Shown in pieces: positions 44,077 through 52,111 of a stretch of DNA of 64,000 nucleotides. A model generated the notes under the pieces. That model made no database searches and was not told the DNA's origin. It saw nothing but the letters and a program-made list of their open reading frames with translations. The first letter of the stretch is position 1; every line of letters starts with the position of its first letter. The position numbers and the translations under genes are program-made. The stretch is from Pseudomonas saxonica. GTDB taxonomy: Bacteria > Pseudomonadota > Gammaproteobacteria > Pseudomonadales > Pseudomonadaceae. Location of the stretch: NCBI RefSeq assembly GCF_007858365.1, contig NZ_VFIO01000014.1, forward strand, positions 1-64,000, written 5' to 3'.

Positions 44077-45180
44077 TTAGGCAGCAGCGCGCAGTGGACG
44101 GGTCATGGCCAGCCCCTCTGCGTCGAAGAGATGGCAATGCTCACTGTCCAGATGCAACTGCAATTGCTCCCCGTAGCGGCTGGCCATATCACCGCGGATA
44201 CGCAGGGTCAGTGGCTCGCCACACGCCGTGTTGACGTGGCAAAAGGTGTCGCTGCCCAGCCGTTCACTGACATCGGCGGTGACGGTCAGGGTGCATTCGC
44301 CGGGTTTGGCAAGGTTAAGGTGTTCGGGGCGAATACCCAGAGTGACCGAACTGCCAAGGCTCAACGAAGGACCGCTCAAGGGCAGCTGGATGCGGGTGCC
44401 GGCGTCCAGTTGAACGTCGCAACCCAAGGCATCGATACGGCTGATGGTGCCCTTCAAAAAGCCCATTTTCGGGGTGCCCAGAAAACCCGCAACAAACAGA
44501 TTGGCGGGCTGGTGATACAGCTCCAGCGGTGAGCCGACCTGCTCGACTTTGCCCGCATTGAGTACCACCACCTTGTCAGCCAGGGTCATGGCTTCGACCT
44601 GATCGTGGGTCACGTAAATCATCGTGGCCTGCAATTCCTGGTGCAAGCGTGCCAATTCCAGACGCATTTGTACCCTCAGGGCGGCATCCAGGTTGGACAG
44701 CGGTTCGTCAAACAGGAATATCTTTGGGTTGCGCACAATCGCCCGGCCAATCGCTACCCGTTGGCGCTGCCCGCCGGACAGGTGTTTGGGTTTGCGCTCC
44801 AGCAGCGGCGCCAGTTCAAGAATATGGGCGGCTTCATTGACCTTTTTCTCAACCTCGGCCTTGGCCACGCCCGCCAGGTCCAGAGCAAAGGACATGTTCT
44901 TGCGCACGGTCATGTGGGGGTACAGCGCGTAAGTCTGGAAGACCATCGCCAGATCGCGCTTGGCCGGAGTGACCTCGGTGATGTCGCGGCCATCCAGCTC
45001 GATGGTCCCGGCGGTCACTTCTTCAAGCCCGGCAATCAGGCGCAGCAGGGTGGATTTGCCACACCCCGACGGACCGACAAAGACCACGAACTCCCGGTCG
45101 TTCACTTCAAGGTCAATGCCTTTGATGATCGGGAAGCCTTCAAAACCTTTTTGCAGATTGTTGATTTTCAGATGGGCCAT
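44077..45180 (-). CDS. mtlK: Polyol ABC transporter ATPase MtlK
   Basis: This 367-residue MalK/UgpC-type ATPase has Walker A GPSGCGKST, the signature LSGGQRQR, Walker B FLFDEPLSNLD, and a C-terminal TOBE/regulatory domain after ~residue 240. It energises polyol import through MtlF and MtlG. A strong GGAGG precedes its ATG. It is co-transcribed, 21 bp after mtlG. Confidence 0.95.
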   Translation of the reverse strand: MAHLKINNLQKGFEGFPIIKGIDLEVNDREFVVFVGPSGCGKSTLLRLIAGLEEVTAGTIELDGRDITEVTPAKRDLAMVFQTYALYPHMTVRKNMSFALDLAGVAKAEVEKKVNEAAHILELAPLLERKPKHLSGGQRQRVAIGRAIVRNPKIFLFDEPLSNLDAALRVQMRLELARLHQELQATMIYVTHDQVEAMTLADKVVVLNAGKVEQVGSPLELYHQPANLFVAGFLGTPKMGFLKGTISRIDALGCDVQLDAGTRIQLPLSGPSLSLGSSVTLGIRPEHLNLAKPGECTLTVTADVSERLGSDTFCHVNTACGEPLTLRIRGDMASRYGEQLQLHLDSEHCHLFDAEGLAMTRPLRAAA

Positions 45181-45201
45181 GACGGGCCTCCACTCGATAT
45201 T

Positions 45202-46035
45202 TTATTTAACCGCGCCAAAGGACAAGCCGCGTACCAGTTGCTTTTGACTGATCCAGCCGAAAATCAAAATCGGCGCACAGGCCAGCGTCGAGACGGCCGA
45301 TAATTTGGCCCAGAACAAACCTTCAGGGCTTGAGTAAGAGGCGATCAGAGCGGTCAACGGCGCGGCGTTGGATGACGTCAGGTTCAGTGACCAAAAGGCT
45401 TCATTCCAGCACAGGATCAATGACAGCAGCAGGGTCGAGGCCAAACCGCCCTTGCTGATGGGCAGCAACACGCGAACCATCTCCTGCCACAGGGTGGCCC
45501 CGTCCAGCCGGGCAGCTTCAAGGATGTCTTTGGGAATGTCCTTGAAGTAGGTGTAAATCATCCACACCACAATCGGCAGGTTGATCAGGGTGTAGATGAT
45601 GATCAGCGCAGTGCGGGTGTCGAGCAGGCCAAAACTCTTGGCCAGCAGGTAGATCGGCATCAGCACGCCCACCGGCGGCAACATTTTGGTGGAGAGCATC
45701 CACAGCAACGTGCCCTTGGTGCGCTTGGTTTCGTAGAACGCCATCGAGTACGCGGCCGGGATGGCAATCAGCATGCACAGGGCGGTCGCGGTGAAGGAGA
45801 TCACCACCGAGTTCCAAGCAAAGCGGAAATAGCCGCTGCGGTCTTCAATGTGAACGTAGTTTTCCAGCGTCGGGGTGAAGATGAACTGTGGCGGTGTGGC
45901 AAACGCATCGATCTCGGTTTTGAAACTGGTCAGCACCATCCAGAAAATCGGAAAGAAGATCAGGATTGCGATGGCCCAGGCCAGCGTGCCGAGCAGCACG
46001 CTTTGCAGACGACGGGATTGTTGAAGTGTCATCAC
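45202..46035 (-). CDS. mtlG: Polyol ABC transporter permease MtlG
   Basis: This 277-residue inner-membrane permease with six hydrophobic segments is of the MalG/CUT1 type. The EAA coupling motif is visible as ILEAARLDGATLWQEMVRVL. With MtlF it forms the channel for mannitol, sorbitol and arabitol. GAGGG is present upstream. It is 7 bp from mtlF. Confidence 0.95.
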   Translation of the reverse strand: MMTLQQSRRLQSVLLGTLAWAIAILIFFPIFWMVLTSFKTEIDAFATPPQFIFTPTLENYVHIEDRSGYFRFAWNSVVISFTATALCMLIAIPAAYSMAFYETKRTKGTLLWMLSTKMLPPVGVLMPIYLLAKSFGLLDTRTALIIIYTLINLPIVVWMIYTYFKDIPKDILEAARLDGATLWQEMVRVLLPISKGGLASTLLLSLILCWNEAFWSLNLTSSNAAPLTALIASYSSPEGLFWAKLSAVSTLACAPILIFGWISQKQLVRGLSFGAVK

Positions 46036-46042
46036 TGTGCCC

Positions 46043-46969
46043 TCACGGCTTGTCTGTCAGGTTTTTGCCCAGCATGCGCACCAGCAGGATGGCGGCGATA
46101 TTGGCGATGACCACGGCAATCAAGCCTCCGGCCGAGGCCATGCCGACATCGAACTGCACCAGCGCCTGGTTGTAGATCAGGTACGCCAGGTTGGTGGAGG
46201 CATAGCCGGGGCCACCGTTGGTGGTGGTGAAAATCTCGGCAAAAACCGACAGCAGAAAGATGGTTTCAATCATCACCACCACGGCAATCGGACGCGCCAG
46301 ATGCGGCAGGGTCAGGTGCCAGAAAATCGCAATGGGGCCGGCGCCGTCCAGCCGCGCGGCTTCTTTCTGTTCCTGGTCGAGGGACTGCATGGCGGTCATC
46401 AGAATCAAGATCGCGAACGGCAACCATTGCCACGACACAATGATGATGATCGACAGCAAGGGGTAATGCGCCAGCCAGTCCACCGGCTGGGCACCAAATA
46501 GCTTCCACACCGCGGCGAGCACACCGGAGACCGGGTGAAAGATCAGGTTTTTCCAGACCAGTGCGCCCACCGTGGGCATGATGAAGAACGGCGAGATCAG
46601 CAATACGCGCACAATCCCGCGGCCCATAAAATCGGTCGCTTCGAGCAAGGCACTGATCAGTACCCCGAGTACCACGCTGATCAGCAACACACTGCCAACC
46701 AGCAGCAGAGTGTTGGTAGCGCCGGGCAAAAAGCCTGTGTCGGTCAGGAAGTAGGTGAAGTTTTCCAGCCCGACAAACTCGTTTTCACCGGGGTAGAGCA
46801 AGTTGTAGCGGATCAGGGAAAAGTACAGCGTCATGCCTAGCGGCACGATCATCCATAGCAGCAGCAAGGCCACCGACGGTGACACCAGAAACCAGCTGGG
46901 ATCGAACCGGCGCGGCTTGCGCGTGGGCAGCGATGGCTCAAGTGCAGCGCTAACACTCGATATTGTCAT
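46043..46969 (-). CDS. mtlF: Polyol ABC transporter permease MtlF
   Basis: This 308-residue permease of the MalF/CUT1 type has a ~25-residue cytoplasmic N-terminus, about six membrane segments, and the EAA motif seen as EQKEAARLDGAGPIAIFWHL. It partners MtlG. The 136-bp gap to mtlE contains a hairpin and a REP element that may allow more binding protein than permease to be made. Confidence 0.95.
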   Translation of the reverse strand: MTISSVSAALEPSLPTRKPRRFDPSWFLVSPSVALLLLWMIVPLGMTLYFSLIRYNLLYPGENEFVGLENFTYFLTDTGFLPGATNTLLLVGSVLLISVVLGVLISALLEATDFMGRGIVRVLLISPFFIMPTVGALVWKNLIFHPVSGVLAAVWKLFGAQPVDWLAHYPLLSIIIIVSWQWLPFAILILMTAMQSLDQEQKEAARLDGAGPIAIFWHLTLPHLARPIAVVVMIETIFLLSVFAEIFTTTNGGPGYASTNLAYLIYNQALVQFDVGMASAGGLIAVVIANIAAILLVRMLGKNLTDKP

Positions 46970-47049
46970 GGTGATTACACCTTAATTGGGGCGTGTCCTG
47001 GTGTGACTGCCGACGGCTGGGAAAAGCTGCGTCGGGGCTTCGAGAAAAC

Positions 47050-47092
47050 GGGTTGCAGAGCAACCCCTCGCAGCCTTCGGCAGCGACTACAG
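47050..47092. repeat. Stem-loop and REP element between mtlE and mtlF
   Basis: A perfect hairpin GGGTTGC-AGA-GCAACCC (47050-47066) is followed by a REP core ending cagcgactacag (to 47092). Such elements after binding-protein genes are known to stabilise the upstream message, as between malE and malF, giving higher binding-protein levels. Their presence here is observed. The effect is inferred. Confidence 0.75.
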
Positions 47093-47105
47093 GCGCGGGC
47101 CGTGT

Positions 47106-48416
47106 TTACTTGGGATAGCCCGCGCGTTTCATCTCGCGTTCGGTGGTTTGTTGCGCGGCCGCGAGTGCCTGATCGACGCTGGTCTGCCCGATCAGCGCTG
47201 CGCTGAACAACTTGCCAACCTGCGTGCCGATGGCCTGAAACTCGGGAATGGTCACCAGTTGAATGCCCACGTACGGAACCGGCTTAAGCGTCGGGTCTTT
47301 AGGGTTAGCGGCTTTGAGCGACTCCAGTGTGACCTTGGCGAAGGGAGCGGCGGCCAGATACGCGTCGCTGTACGTCGAGGCTCGGGTGCCCGGTGGCACA
47401 TTGGCAATGCCGTCTTTCTCCGCCACCAGCGCGCCGTATTCCTTGGACGTGGCCCAGGTACTGAACGATTTGGCAGCGTCCTTGGCTTTGGATGTGGCGG
47501 GAACGGCCAGGGCCCATGAGTACTGCCAGGCACTGCCTTTGTCAGTGACCTGGTGGGGGGCGAAAGCAAAACCGACATGATCGGCGACTTTGCTCTGGGT
47601 TTTGTCCGTGACAAACGAACCTGCCACGCTGGCATCGACCCAGATGGCGCATTTACCGCTGTTGAAAAGCGCCAGGTTTTCATTAAAGCCGTTGCTGGTT
47701 GCGCCCGGCGGGCCGGACTCTTTCAGGGTATTCACATAAAAGTTCAGGGCGTTCTTCCACTCCGGGCCATTGAACTCGGGCTGCCACTTTTCATTGAACC
47801 AGCGGGCGCCGAATGCGTTGGCCAGTGTGGTAATCACTGTAATGTTCTCACCCCAACCCGCTTTGCCGCGCAGGCACAGGCCATATTGCTCCTGCTCCGG
47901 TTTGTTCAGCACTTTGGCGAACTGAGCGATCTGCTCCCACGTCGGGTGTTCAGGCATGCTCAGCCCCGCGTCCTTGAACAGGTCGGTGCGGTAGTAGGTC
48001 ATCGAACTTTCAGCGTAAAACGGCAGGGCGTAAAGTGTGCCGTTGACCGACAGCCCTTCGCGTACCGCAGGGAACACATCATCAAGGGCATAACTGGCCG
48101 GCAGGTCGTTCATCGGCTCGAGCCAACCCTTGGCGCCCCAGAGTGCGGCTTCGTACATACCGATGGTCAATACGTCGAACTGACCGCCTTGCGTGGCAAT
48201 ATCGGTGGTCAGGCGTTGACGCAGGACATTTTCTTCCAGCACCACCCAGTTGAGCTTGATGTCGGGGTGCTCGCTCTCGAAGGTTTTAGCCAGCTTTTGC
48301 ATGCGGATCATGTCGCTGTTGTTGACGGTGGCAATGGTCAGGGTCTGTGCCCCCAGACTGATGCCGCTGACAGTCATGCAGGTCGCTACACACAGCGCTT
48401 TGACAGGAATATTCAT
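47106..48416 (-). CDS. mtlE: Polyol ABC transporter binding protein MtlE
   Basis: This 436-residue periplasmic sugar/polyol binding protein of the MalE/UgpB class has a signal peptide (KALCVATCMTVSGISLGAQT). The frame opens to 48533, but ATG 48416 follows GAGGAG closely and starts the signal peptide. It captures mannitol, sorbitol or arabitol for MtlFGK. Its leader contains a Crc/Hfq CA motif at 48461-48468 (minus strand). It is the first structural gene of the operon, located directly downstream of mtlR. Confidence 0.95.
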   Translation of the reverse strand: MNIPVKALCVATCMTVSGISLGAQTLTIATVNNSDMIRMQKLAKTFESEHPDIKLNWVVLEENVLRQRLTTDIATQGGQFDVLTIGMYEAALWGAKGWLEPMNDLPASYALDDVFPAVREGLSVNGTLYALPFYAESSMTYYRTDLFKDAGLSMPEHPTWEQIAQFAKVLNKPEQEQYGLCLRGKAGWGENITVITTLANAFGARWFNEKWQPEFNGPEWKNALNFYVNTLKESGPPGATSNGFNENLALFNSGKCAIWVDASVAGSFVTDKTQSKVADHVGFAFAPHQVTDKGSAWQYSWALAVPATSKAKDAAKSFSTWATSKEYGALVAEKDGIANVPPGTRASTYSDAYLAAAPFAKVTLESLKAANPKDPTLKPVPYVGIQLVTIPEFQAIGTQVGKLFSAALIGQTSVDQALAAAQQTTEREMKRAGYPK

Positions 48417-48460
48417 TGAGCACTCCTCTTCATCCGCCGGGGAGGGCATTTGAAGGACGG

Positions 48461-48468
48461 TTATTGTT
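48461..48468 (-). promoter_or_regulatory. CA motif (Hfq/Crc) in the mtlE leader
   Basis: On the minus strand the leader reads AACAATAA inside TATAAAAACAATAACC, about 45 bases before the mtlE start. It fits the AANAANAA Hfq/Crc consensus and would explain repression of mannitol uptake by preferred carbon sources. It could alternatively be coincidental, being AT-rich promoter sequence (TATAAA abuts it). Confidence 0.45.
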
Positions 48469-48477
48469 TTTATAGCT

Positions 48478-48494
48478 GCCAGCCTGAGGCTGGC
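48478..48494. promoter_or_regulatory. Palindrome upstream of mtlE
   Basis: GCCAGCC-TGA-GGCTGGC is a perfect 7-bp inverted repeat between mtlR and mtlE. It could be an end-of-mtlR hairpin or part of the activator-bound promoter of mtlE. No T-run follows on the minus strand. Confidence 0.4.
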
Positions 48495-48558
48495 ACGTGG
48501 GCCGATTACAGCCCGCCAACACCGTCGTGACAAATCATTGGAAGCACTTCAATTGATA

Positions 48559-49494
48559 CTATTTTGCACTGCGCAGGCGAACGCCCGATGGCGACAGGTT
48601 TTGCTCGGTCATGCGCTGTTCCGAGAGGCGCCGATAATGTGACGGTGTCATGCCTTTGAGTTGCTGAAAACGGCGGTTGAAATTGGAAATATTGTTGAAG
48701 CCGGACTCGAAGCACACGTCTGTCACCGGCTTCTCGCCGTCGGCCAATAGCTCACAGGACTTGCTGATGCGCAGCCGATTAACGAACTCGATAAAGCAGC
48801 GACCGGTGGCTTGTTTGAATACACGGGAGAAATAGGTGGGTTTCATGCCCATATAGGCAGCGACTTCTTCAAGCGGCAGTTCGCGGGTGTAGTGGTTAAA
48901 AATATACTCCACGGCGCGGTGGGTACGGTCGATGGTGTGCTCGTCGGCCAAATGGTTGGAAGTCAGCCCTGACAGCAAGTGGTAATCGTCACAATCGGCC
49001 AGCCGTTGCAGCAGTATCAGAAAGTGCCCCAGACGAGTGACGCCGCTGGAGTCGGCGATGGCGTGCATCAGTTCTGTCGCCTGGGCTACGGTGTCGCGGC
49101 AACGGAACTCGATGCCGTATTGGGCACGTTCCAGCAGCGGCGCCAGGCCTTTAAGTTCAGCAAAGACCCGCGTGGCGCTTTCCAGCAACTCATCGGTGAA
49201 GTTGACCAGCATGTCGCGGGTCGGCACCACTTCATGTTCGCCAATCTGGCTGATCCAGTTATGGGGCAGATTGGGCCCGGTGAGAAACAGCGTCTGGGGA
49301 TGAAAGTTGCCGATATAGTCGCCCACGAAGACTTTACCGCTGCTGGCGGTGATCAGGTGCAGTTCGTATTCTTTGTGAAAATGCCAGCGCACCAAGGGGC
49401 ATGGGAAACCATGCTGGCGGTAAATGATCGACAGGCCGTTATGGTCGTCCATCAGTTCATAAGACGGGTCAGTCGCTCGGGCGAGTCGCGTCAT
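48559..49494 (-). CDS. mtlR: AraC/XylS-family activator of the mannitol operon, MtlR
   Basis: This 311-residue activator has an N-terminal cupin-like effector domain (FPCPLVRWHFHKEYELHLIT) and two C-terminal AraC HTH motifs. They are in the last ~100 residues: LPLEEVAAYMGMKPTYFSRV and VTDVCFESGFNNISNFNRRF. Its position just upstream of mtlE in the same direction matches the known P. fluorescens mtl locus, where MtlR activates the operon in response to polyols. Confidence 0.93.
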   Translation of the reverse strand: MTRLARATDPSYELMDDHNGLSIIYRQHGFPCPLVRWHFHKEYELHLITASSGKVFVGDYIGNFHPQTLFLTGPNLPHNWISQIGEHEVVPTRDMLVNFTDELLESATRVFAELKGLAPLLERAQYGIEFRCRDTVAQATELMHAIADSSGVTRLGHFLILLQRLADCDDYHLLSGLTSNHLADEHTIDRTHRAVEYIFNHYTRELPLEEVAAYMGMKPTYFSRVFKQATGRCFIEFVNRLRISKSCELLADGEKPVTDVCFESGFNNISNFNRRFQQLKGMTPSHYRRLSEQRMTEQNLSPSGVRLRSAK

Positions 49495-49595
49495 GGTTAA
49501 GTGCTTACTAGAGTAGTTATGGGCCAGATCATGCCGACTTCACCGGCGTCCTGCCAGCGCCGGTTAACGTTCCTCCACATAAAGAGCACGATTGG

Positions 49596-50342
49596 ATGAA
49601 AACACTGCTTTTAATCGGTATCGGCGCAGGCAACCCGGAGCACATCACCGTCCAGGCGATCAATGCGCTGAACCGTGCCTCGGTGTTCTTTGTTCTGGAC
49701 AAGGGCCAGACCACCGAGGACCTGGTCAGGCTGCGGCTGGAGATTTGCCAACGCTATATCGAGGAGCCCAACTACCGCGTGGTGCAGGTCAGTGATCCGC
49801 AGCGCGACAGTGCCACGCCGTCGTACACCCAAGGGGTCGAAGACTGGCACGAACAACGGGCAGAAGTGTTTACACGTCTGATCGATGAAGAACTGGCAGA
49901 AGGGGAGTGCGGTGCCTTCCTGCTATGGGGCGAGCCGGGCTTATACGACAGCACGTTGCGCATACTGGATCGGGTTCGGGCCAATGGCTGCAGCGATTTT
50001 GATTATGAAGTGATTCCTGGCATCAGCAGCGTGCAAGCGCTGGCTGCCCGTCATCGTGTACCGCTCAACGAAATTGGCCAGCCGATTCGTATCACCACGG
50101 GGCGGCGCCTGGTGGCCGAGGATCTGGACAATGTAGTGGTGATGCTCGATGCCCACTGTGCGTTTCAGGCGTTTGTCGGTGAAGACGTCGATATTTACTG
50201 GGGCGCCTACATTGGCACCGACGATGAAATCCTGATTGCCGGCAAACTGGCGGACGTGTGTGAAGCGATCAAAACAGCCCGCGAGCAAGCCCGGCAGCGC
50301 AAAGGCTGGATTATGGATACTTACCTGCTCAGACGGCCTTGA
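49596..50342 (+). CDS. cobF: Precorrin-6A synthase (deacetylating) CobF
   Basis: This 248-residue SAM-dependent methyltransferase begins KTLLLIGIGAGNPEHITVQA and has the GEPGLYD and VIPGISSVQALAARHRVPLN blocks typical of CobF. The enzyme methylates C-1 of precorrin-5 and removes acetate in aerobic cobalamin synthesis. The last ~37 codons (from GTDDEIL) are duplicated about 7.5 kb away at 57774, where the terminal residues differ (MDTYLLRRP here; MDTDLLRRR in the other copy). The present C-terminus may therefore be a replacement acquired with the downstream island. Confidence 0.95.
   Translation: MKTLLLIGIGAGNPEHITVQAINALNRASVFFVLDKGQTTEDLVRLRLEICQRYIEEPNYRVVQVSDPQRDSATPSYTQGVEDWHEQRAEVFTRLIDEELAEGECGAFLLWGEPGLYDSTLRILDRVRANGCSDFDYEVIPGISSVQALAARHRVPLNEIGQPIRITTGRRLVAEDLDNVVVMLDAHCAFQAFVGEDVDIYWGAYIGTDDEILIAGKLADVCEAIKTAREQARQRKGWIMDTYLLRRP
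50213..50322 (+). repeat. Left direct repeat: 3' end of cobF
   Basis: These 110 bp match 57774-57883 at all but four positions (offset 7561): two mismatches in ggcaaactgg/ggcaagttgg and two in gcaagcccggcag/gcaaggccgtcag. Divergence begins immediately after 'ggattatggata'. The pair flanks the toxin-tip array and the three-gene operon. Confidence 0.95.
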
Positions 50343-50413
50343 AAACTGTCGACCGCCAACAAAGAGGAAGCATCCCTCTCGATTATAGGAAATAGCTGAT
50401 AGCGACTTAATAA

Positions 50414-50758
50414 AGTTGGCCGATAAAGTCCGCGCACATTAACGGATCGATCCGCAAAGGTCTTGGTGATATCGGCTTACTTATCGTTAAGGAACGTACG
50501 CTATGTACATGCGACTTTGGTGGCTTGGAGGTAAAAGTCCTCTACTCCGGTGGAGTTGCGGGTGGTTTTGCGATGGGGAGTGCGCTGACGGCATCCACTA
50601 CAGGTGCTATCTGTGCTGGATTAGGTGCGTCGACTGTAGGGGTAGGGGGTGTAGTGTGCGGAATTGTCGTCGTTGGGGCTGGATCTTTTGCGGGTGGAGT
50701 AGGAGGGGGGATGATTGGAGAAATGGGTGGTGAATTGATTTACAAGAGCACGAAATGA
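50414..50758 (+). pseudogene. Orphan toxin-tip fragment 1 (glycine-rich hydrophobic C-terminus)
   Basis: A frame open from the stop at 50411 has no ATG before the conserved part. The only initiator-like codon is TTG 50525, and an alternative frame at 50503 is a shadow. The translated end is EVKVLYSGGVAGGFAMGSAL followed by alternating Gly and small hydrophobic residues, ending GGELIYKSTK. This looks like the membrane-inserting C-terminal tip of a larger secreted toxin whose body is absent. The stop overlaps the next gene's start (ATGA). Bases 50525-50658 match 51878-52011 with five mismatches. Whether it is expressed alone is unknown. Confidence 0.65.
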
Positions 50759-51138
50759 GCACTGCAGAATACATAGCAGGACATATCGCTATCGTCATTA
50801 TCCTTAGTTTATTTTTCTTCTTGGCTCTCGCCTTGCATATGGCATACACCAAGATTGACTTGATACTGGAGCATTTAAAAAACTGTACAGCCATCATGGC
50901 CCGTGCCCCGCTCAAACACGGTGGACCTTGGGGGAGGCTTCTTTTGATTGGCGGTATTTCAGGAATTCTAACGTTTCCAAATTTCTATCTAAAAAGAGGC
51001 GAGTTATGCCCTGAAGATTTAGAAAAATTTCCGGCGCTGCTCAAGAGAAAGCTGGTTGTAATGCAGTGGGCTATCCTTATTTTGGTGGTTGGCATGTTCC
51101 TGCTGGCATTGATTGGGAAGTCCGGCTTACTCAAGTAA
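50755..51138 (+). CDS. Small membrane protein, probable immunity protein 1
   Basis: This 127-residue protein has N- and C-terminal membrane segments (IAIVIILSLFFFLALALHMA and VMQWAILILVVGMFLLALIG) and a conserved core LKHGGPWGRLLLIGGISGIL followed by YLKRGELCPEDLEKFP. The core is shared with the proteins at 51352 and 52108. Its start overlaps the stop of toxin-tip fragment 1, the usual order toxin then immunity. Base composition is visibly richer in A and T than the flanking chromosome. Inferred role: inner-membrane protection against a pore-forming toxin tip. No immunity activity can be proven here. Confidence 0.7.
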   Translation: MSTAEYIAGHIAIVIILSLFFFLALALHMAYTKIDLILEHLKNCTAIMARAPLKHGGPWGRLLLIGGISGILTFPNFYLKRGELCPEDLEKFPALLKRKLVVMQWAILILVVGMFLLALIGKSGLLK

Positions 51139-51274
51139 TGATAAATGCGATTGCTCGCCAATAGGTGAATGCCTGCAGTAAGCGAAAACCCAATATGAAA
51201 TAAATTCTTCAGCCACTACTGTGTGGGCCTGAATTTGCCTTCTGGTGGTTTGGCTGGATTGGCCTGCGGGATCG

Positions 51275-51355
51275 GGTGTGGTTGGAGCAGGTGCGTTCTC
51301 GGCTGGATAGGTTGGTAGGGAATTAGGCGAAGTCATCTATGAGAATGTCAAATGA
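51275..51355 (+). pseudogene. Decayed toxin-tip fragment 2 with internal stop
   Basis: Read in the frame that ends at 51355, the DNA gives GVVGAGAFSAG, then a TAG stop at 51308-51310, then VGRELGEVIYENVK and the stop TGA. This parallels the ends of fragments 1 (GGMIGEMGGELIYKSTK) and 3 (GGKAGEEIGDMIFELVQ). The upstream core is unrecognisable or frameshifted. The final stop overlaps the ATG of the next gene as ATGA, exactly as in the two other cassettes, showing that this is a third, degraded member. Confidence 0.62.
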
Positions 51356-51741
51356 CTGTAAGTGTCGCTGATCAAGTGTTTCTTGTGCTAGGTCTGTCAA
51401 TCTTCAGTGGGGCATTTATTTGTATAGGGCTCTCACTTTATATGGCCTGTACCAAGAGGGAGCTGATGTTGGAACAATTAAAGAATTGCTCGATTGTTAG
51501 AACTCATGCCCCACTCAAAGATGGCGGGCCTTGGGGGAAACTTATGTTGCTTGGGTGGATAGCTGGAGTATTCGCTTTTCCTGAATATTACCTAAAGCGT
51601 GGTCAAGCGAGTCATGATGATTTAAATAATTTTCCAGTGCATCTAAGAAATAAATTAGTGATGCTTAAATGGGCCTCGTTTGTGTTATTTACTGCGATGG
51701 TTGTTCTCTTCATTTTTAGAAAGTCAGGGTTGCTAAAATAG
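51352..51741 (+). CDS. Small membrane protein, probable immunity protein 2
   Basis: This 129-residue protein is clearly homologous to the product at 50755: both have LKNC near residue 42, APLK..GGPWG at 52-61, (Y)YLKRG about residue 80, a DL..FP segment, and end KSGLLK. There are two or three membrane helices. The start overlaps the decayed toxin tip stop. It remains an intact frame even though its toxin partner is broken, as expected of orphan immunity genes kept to resist kin. Low GC. Confidence 0.72.
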   Translation: MTVSVADQVFLVLGLSIFSGAFICIGLSLYMACTKRELMLEQLKNCSIVRTHAPLKDGGPWGKLMLLGWIAGVFAFPEYYLKRGQASHDDLNNFPVHLRNKLVMLKWASFVLFTAMVVLFIFRKSGLLK

Positions 51742-51745
51742 GTTT

Positions 51746-52111
51746 TTGAGGGGGGCTCTTTTTTTACATTCGGGTCGGTTTGGCCCTGCCGTCAGTCAGG
51801 CGATTTTTTTGGTGCGCAAGGCCTGGCGCGTTGCGCCCAAGCACAACCAGTTTGGCTGTGGTGGCCTCGCTGGTGACTTGGAGGTGAAAGTCCTCTACGC
51901 CGGTGGAGTTGCGGGTGGTTTTGCAATGGGGAGTGCGCTGACGGCATCCACTACAGGTGCTATCTGTGTTGGATTAGGTGCGTCGACTGTAGGAGTAGGG
52001 GGTGTAGTGTGTGCGCTTGTGGTAGTTGCTGCAGGATCTTTAGGTGCAGGAGTGGTCGGCGGAAAGGCGGGTGAGGAAATTGGCGATATGATTTTCGAGT
52101 TAGTGCAATGA
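51746..52111 (+). pseudogene. Orphan toxin-tip fragment 3
   Basis: An open frame without a convincing start (TTG at 51746, preceded by an unlikely leader) reads RFGPAVSQAIFLVRKAWRVA and later GCGGLAGDLEVKVLYAGGVA, then the glycine-rich tip ending GDMIFELVQ. It shares its first ~45 core residues almost identically with fragment 1, after which the last ~35 residues diverge, the pattern of tip swapping in polymorphic toxins. The upstream part (51770-51870) is more GC-rich than the tip and looks like the end of a parent toxin body. Its stop overlaps the next start (ATGA). Confidence 0.65.

Noticed and set aside
42759..44234. 491-codon antisense frame over mtlD
   Set aside because: It is the complement of a clearly recognised dehydrogenase; no ribosome-binding site or conserved motif.
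50503..50733. ATG-started frame with many Arg/Trp/Cys/Gly residues
   Set aside because: It is a different frame over toxin-tip fragment 1; the homologous, ATGA-coupled frame is the one ending at 50758.
51127..51336. Minus-strand 69-codon frame rich in Pro/Ala/Thr
   Set aside because: It is the antisense of the decayed toxin tip and lacks a ribosome-binding site.
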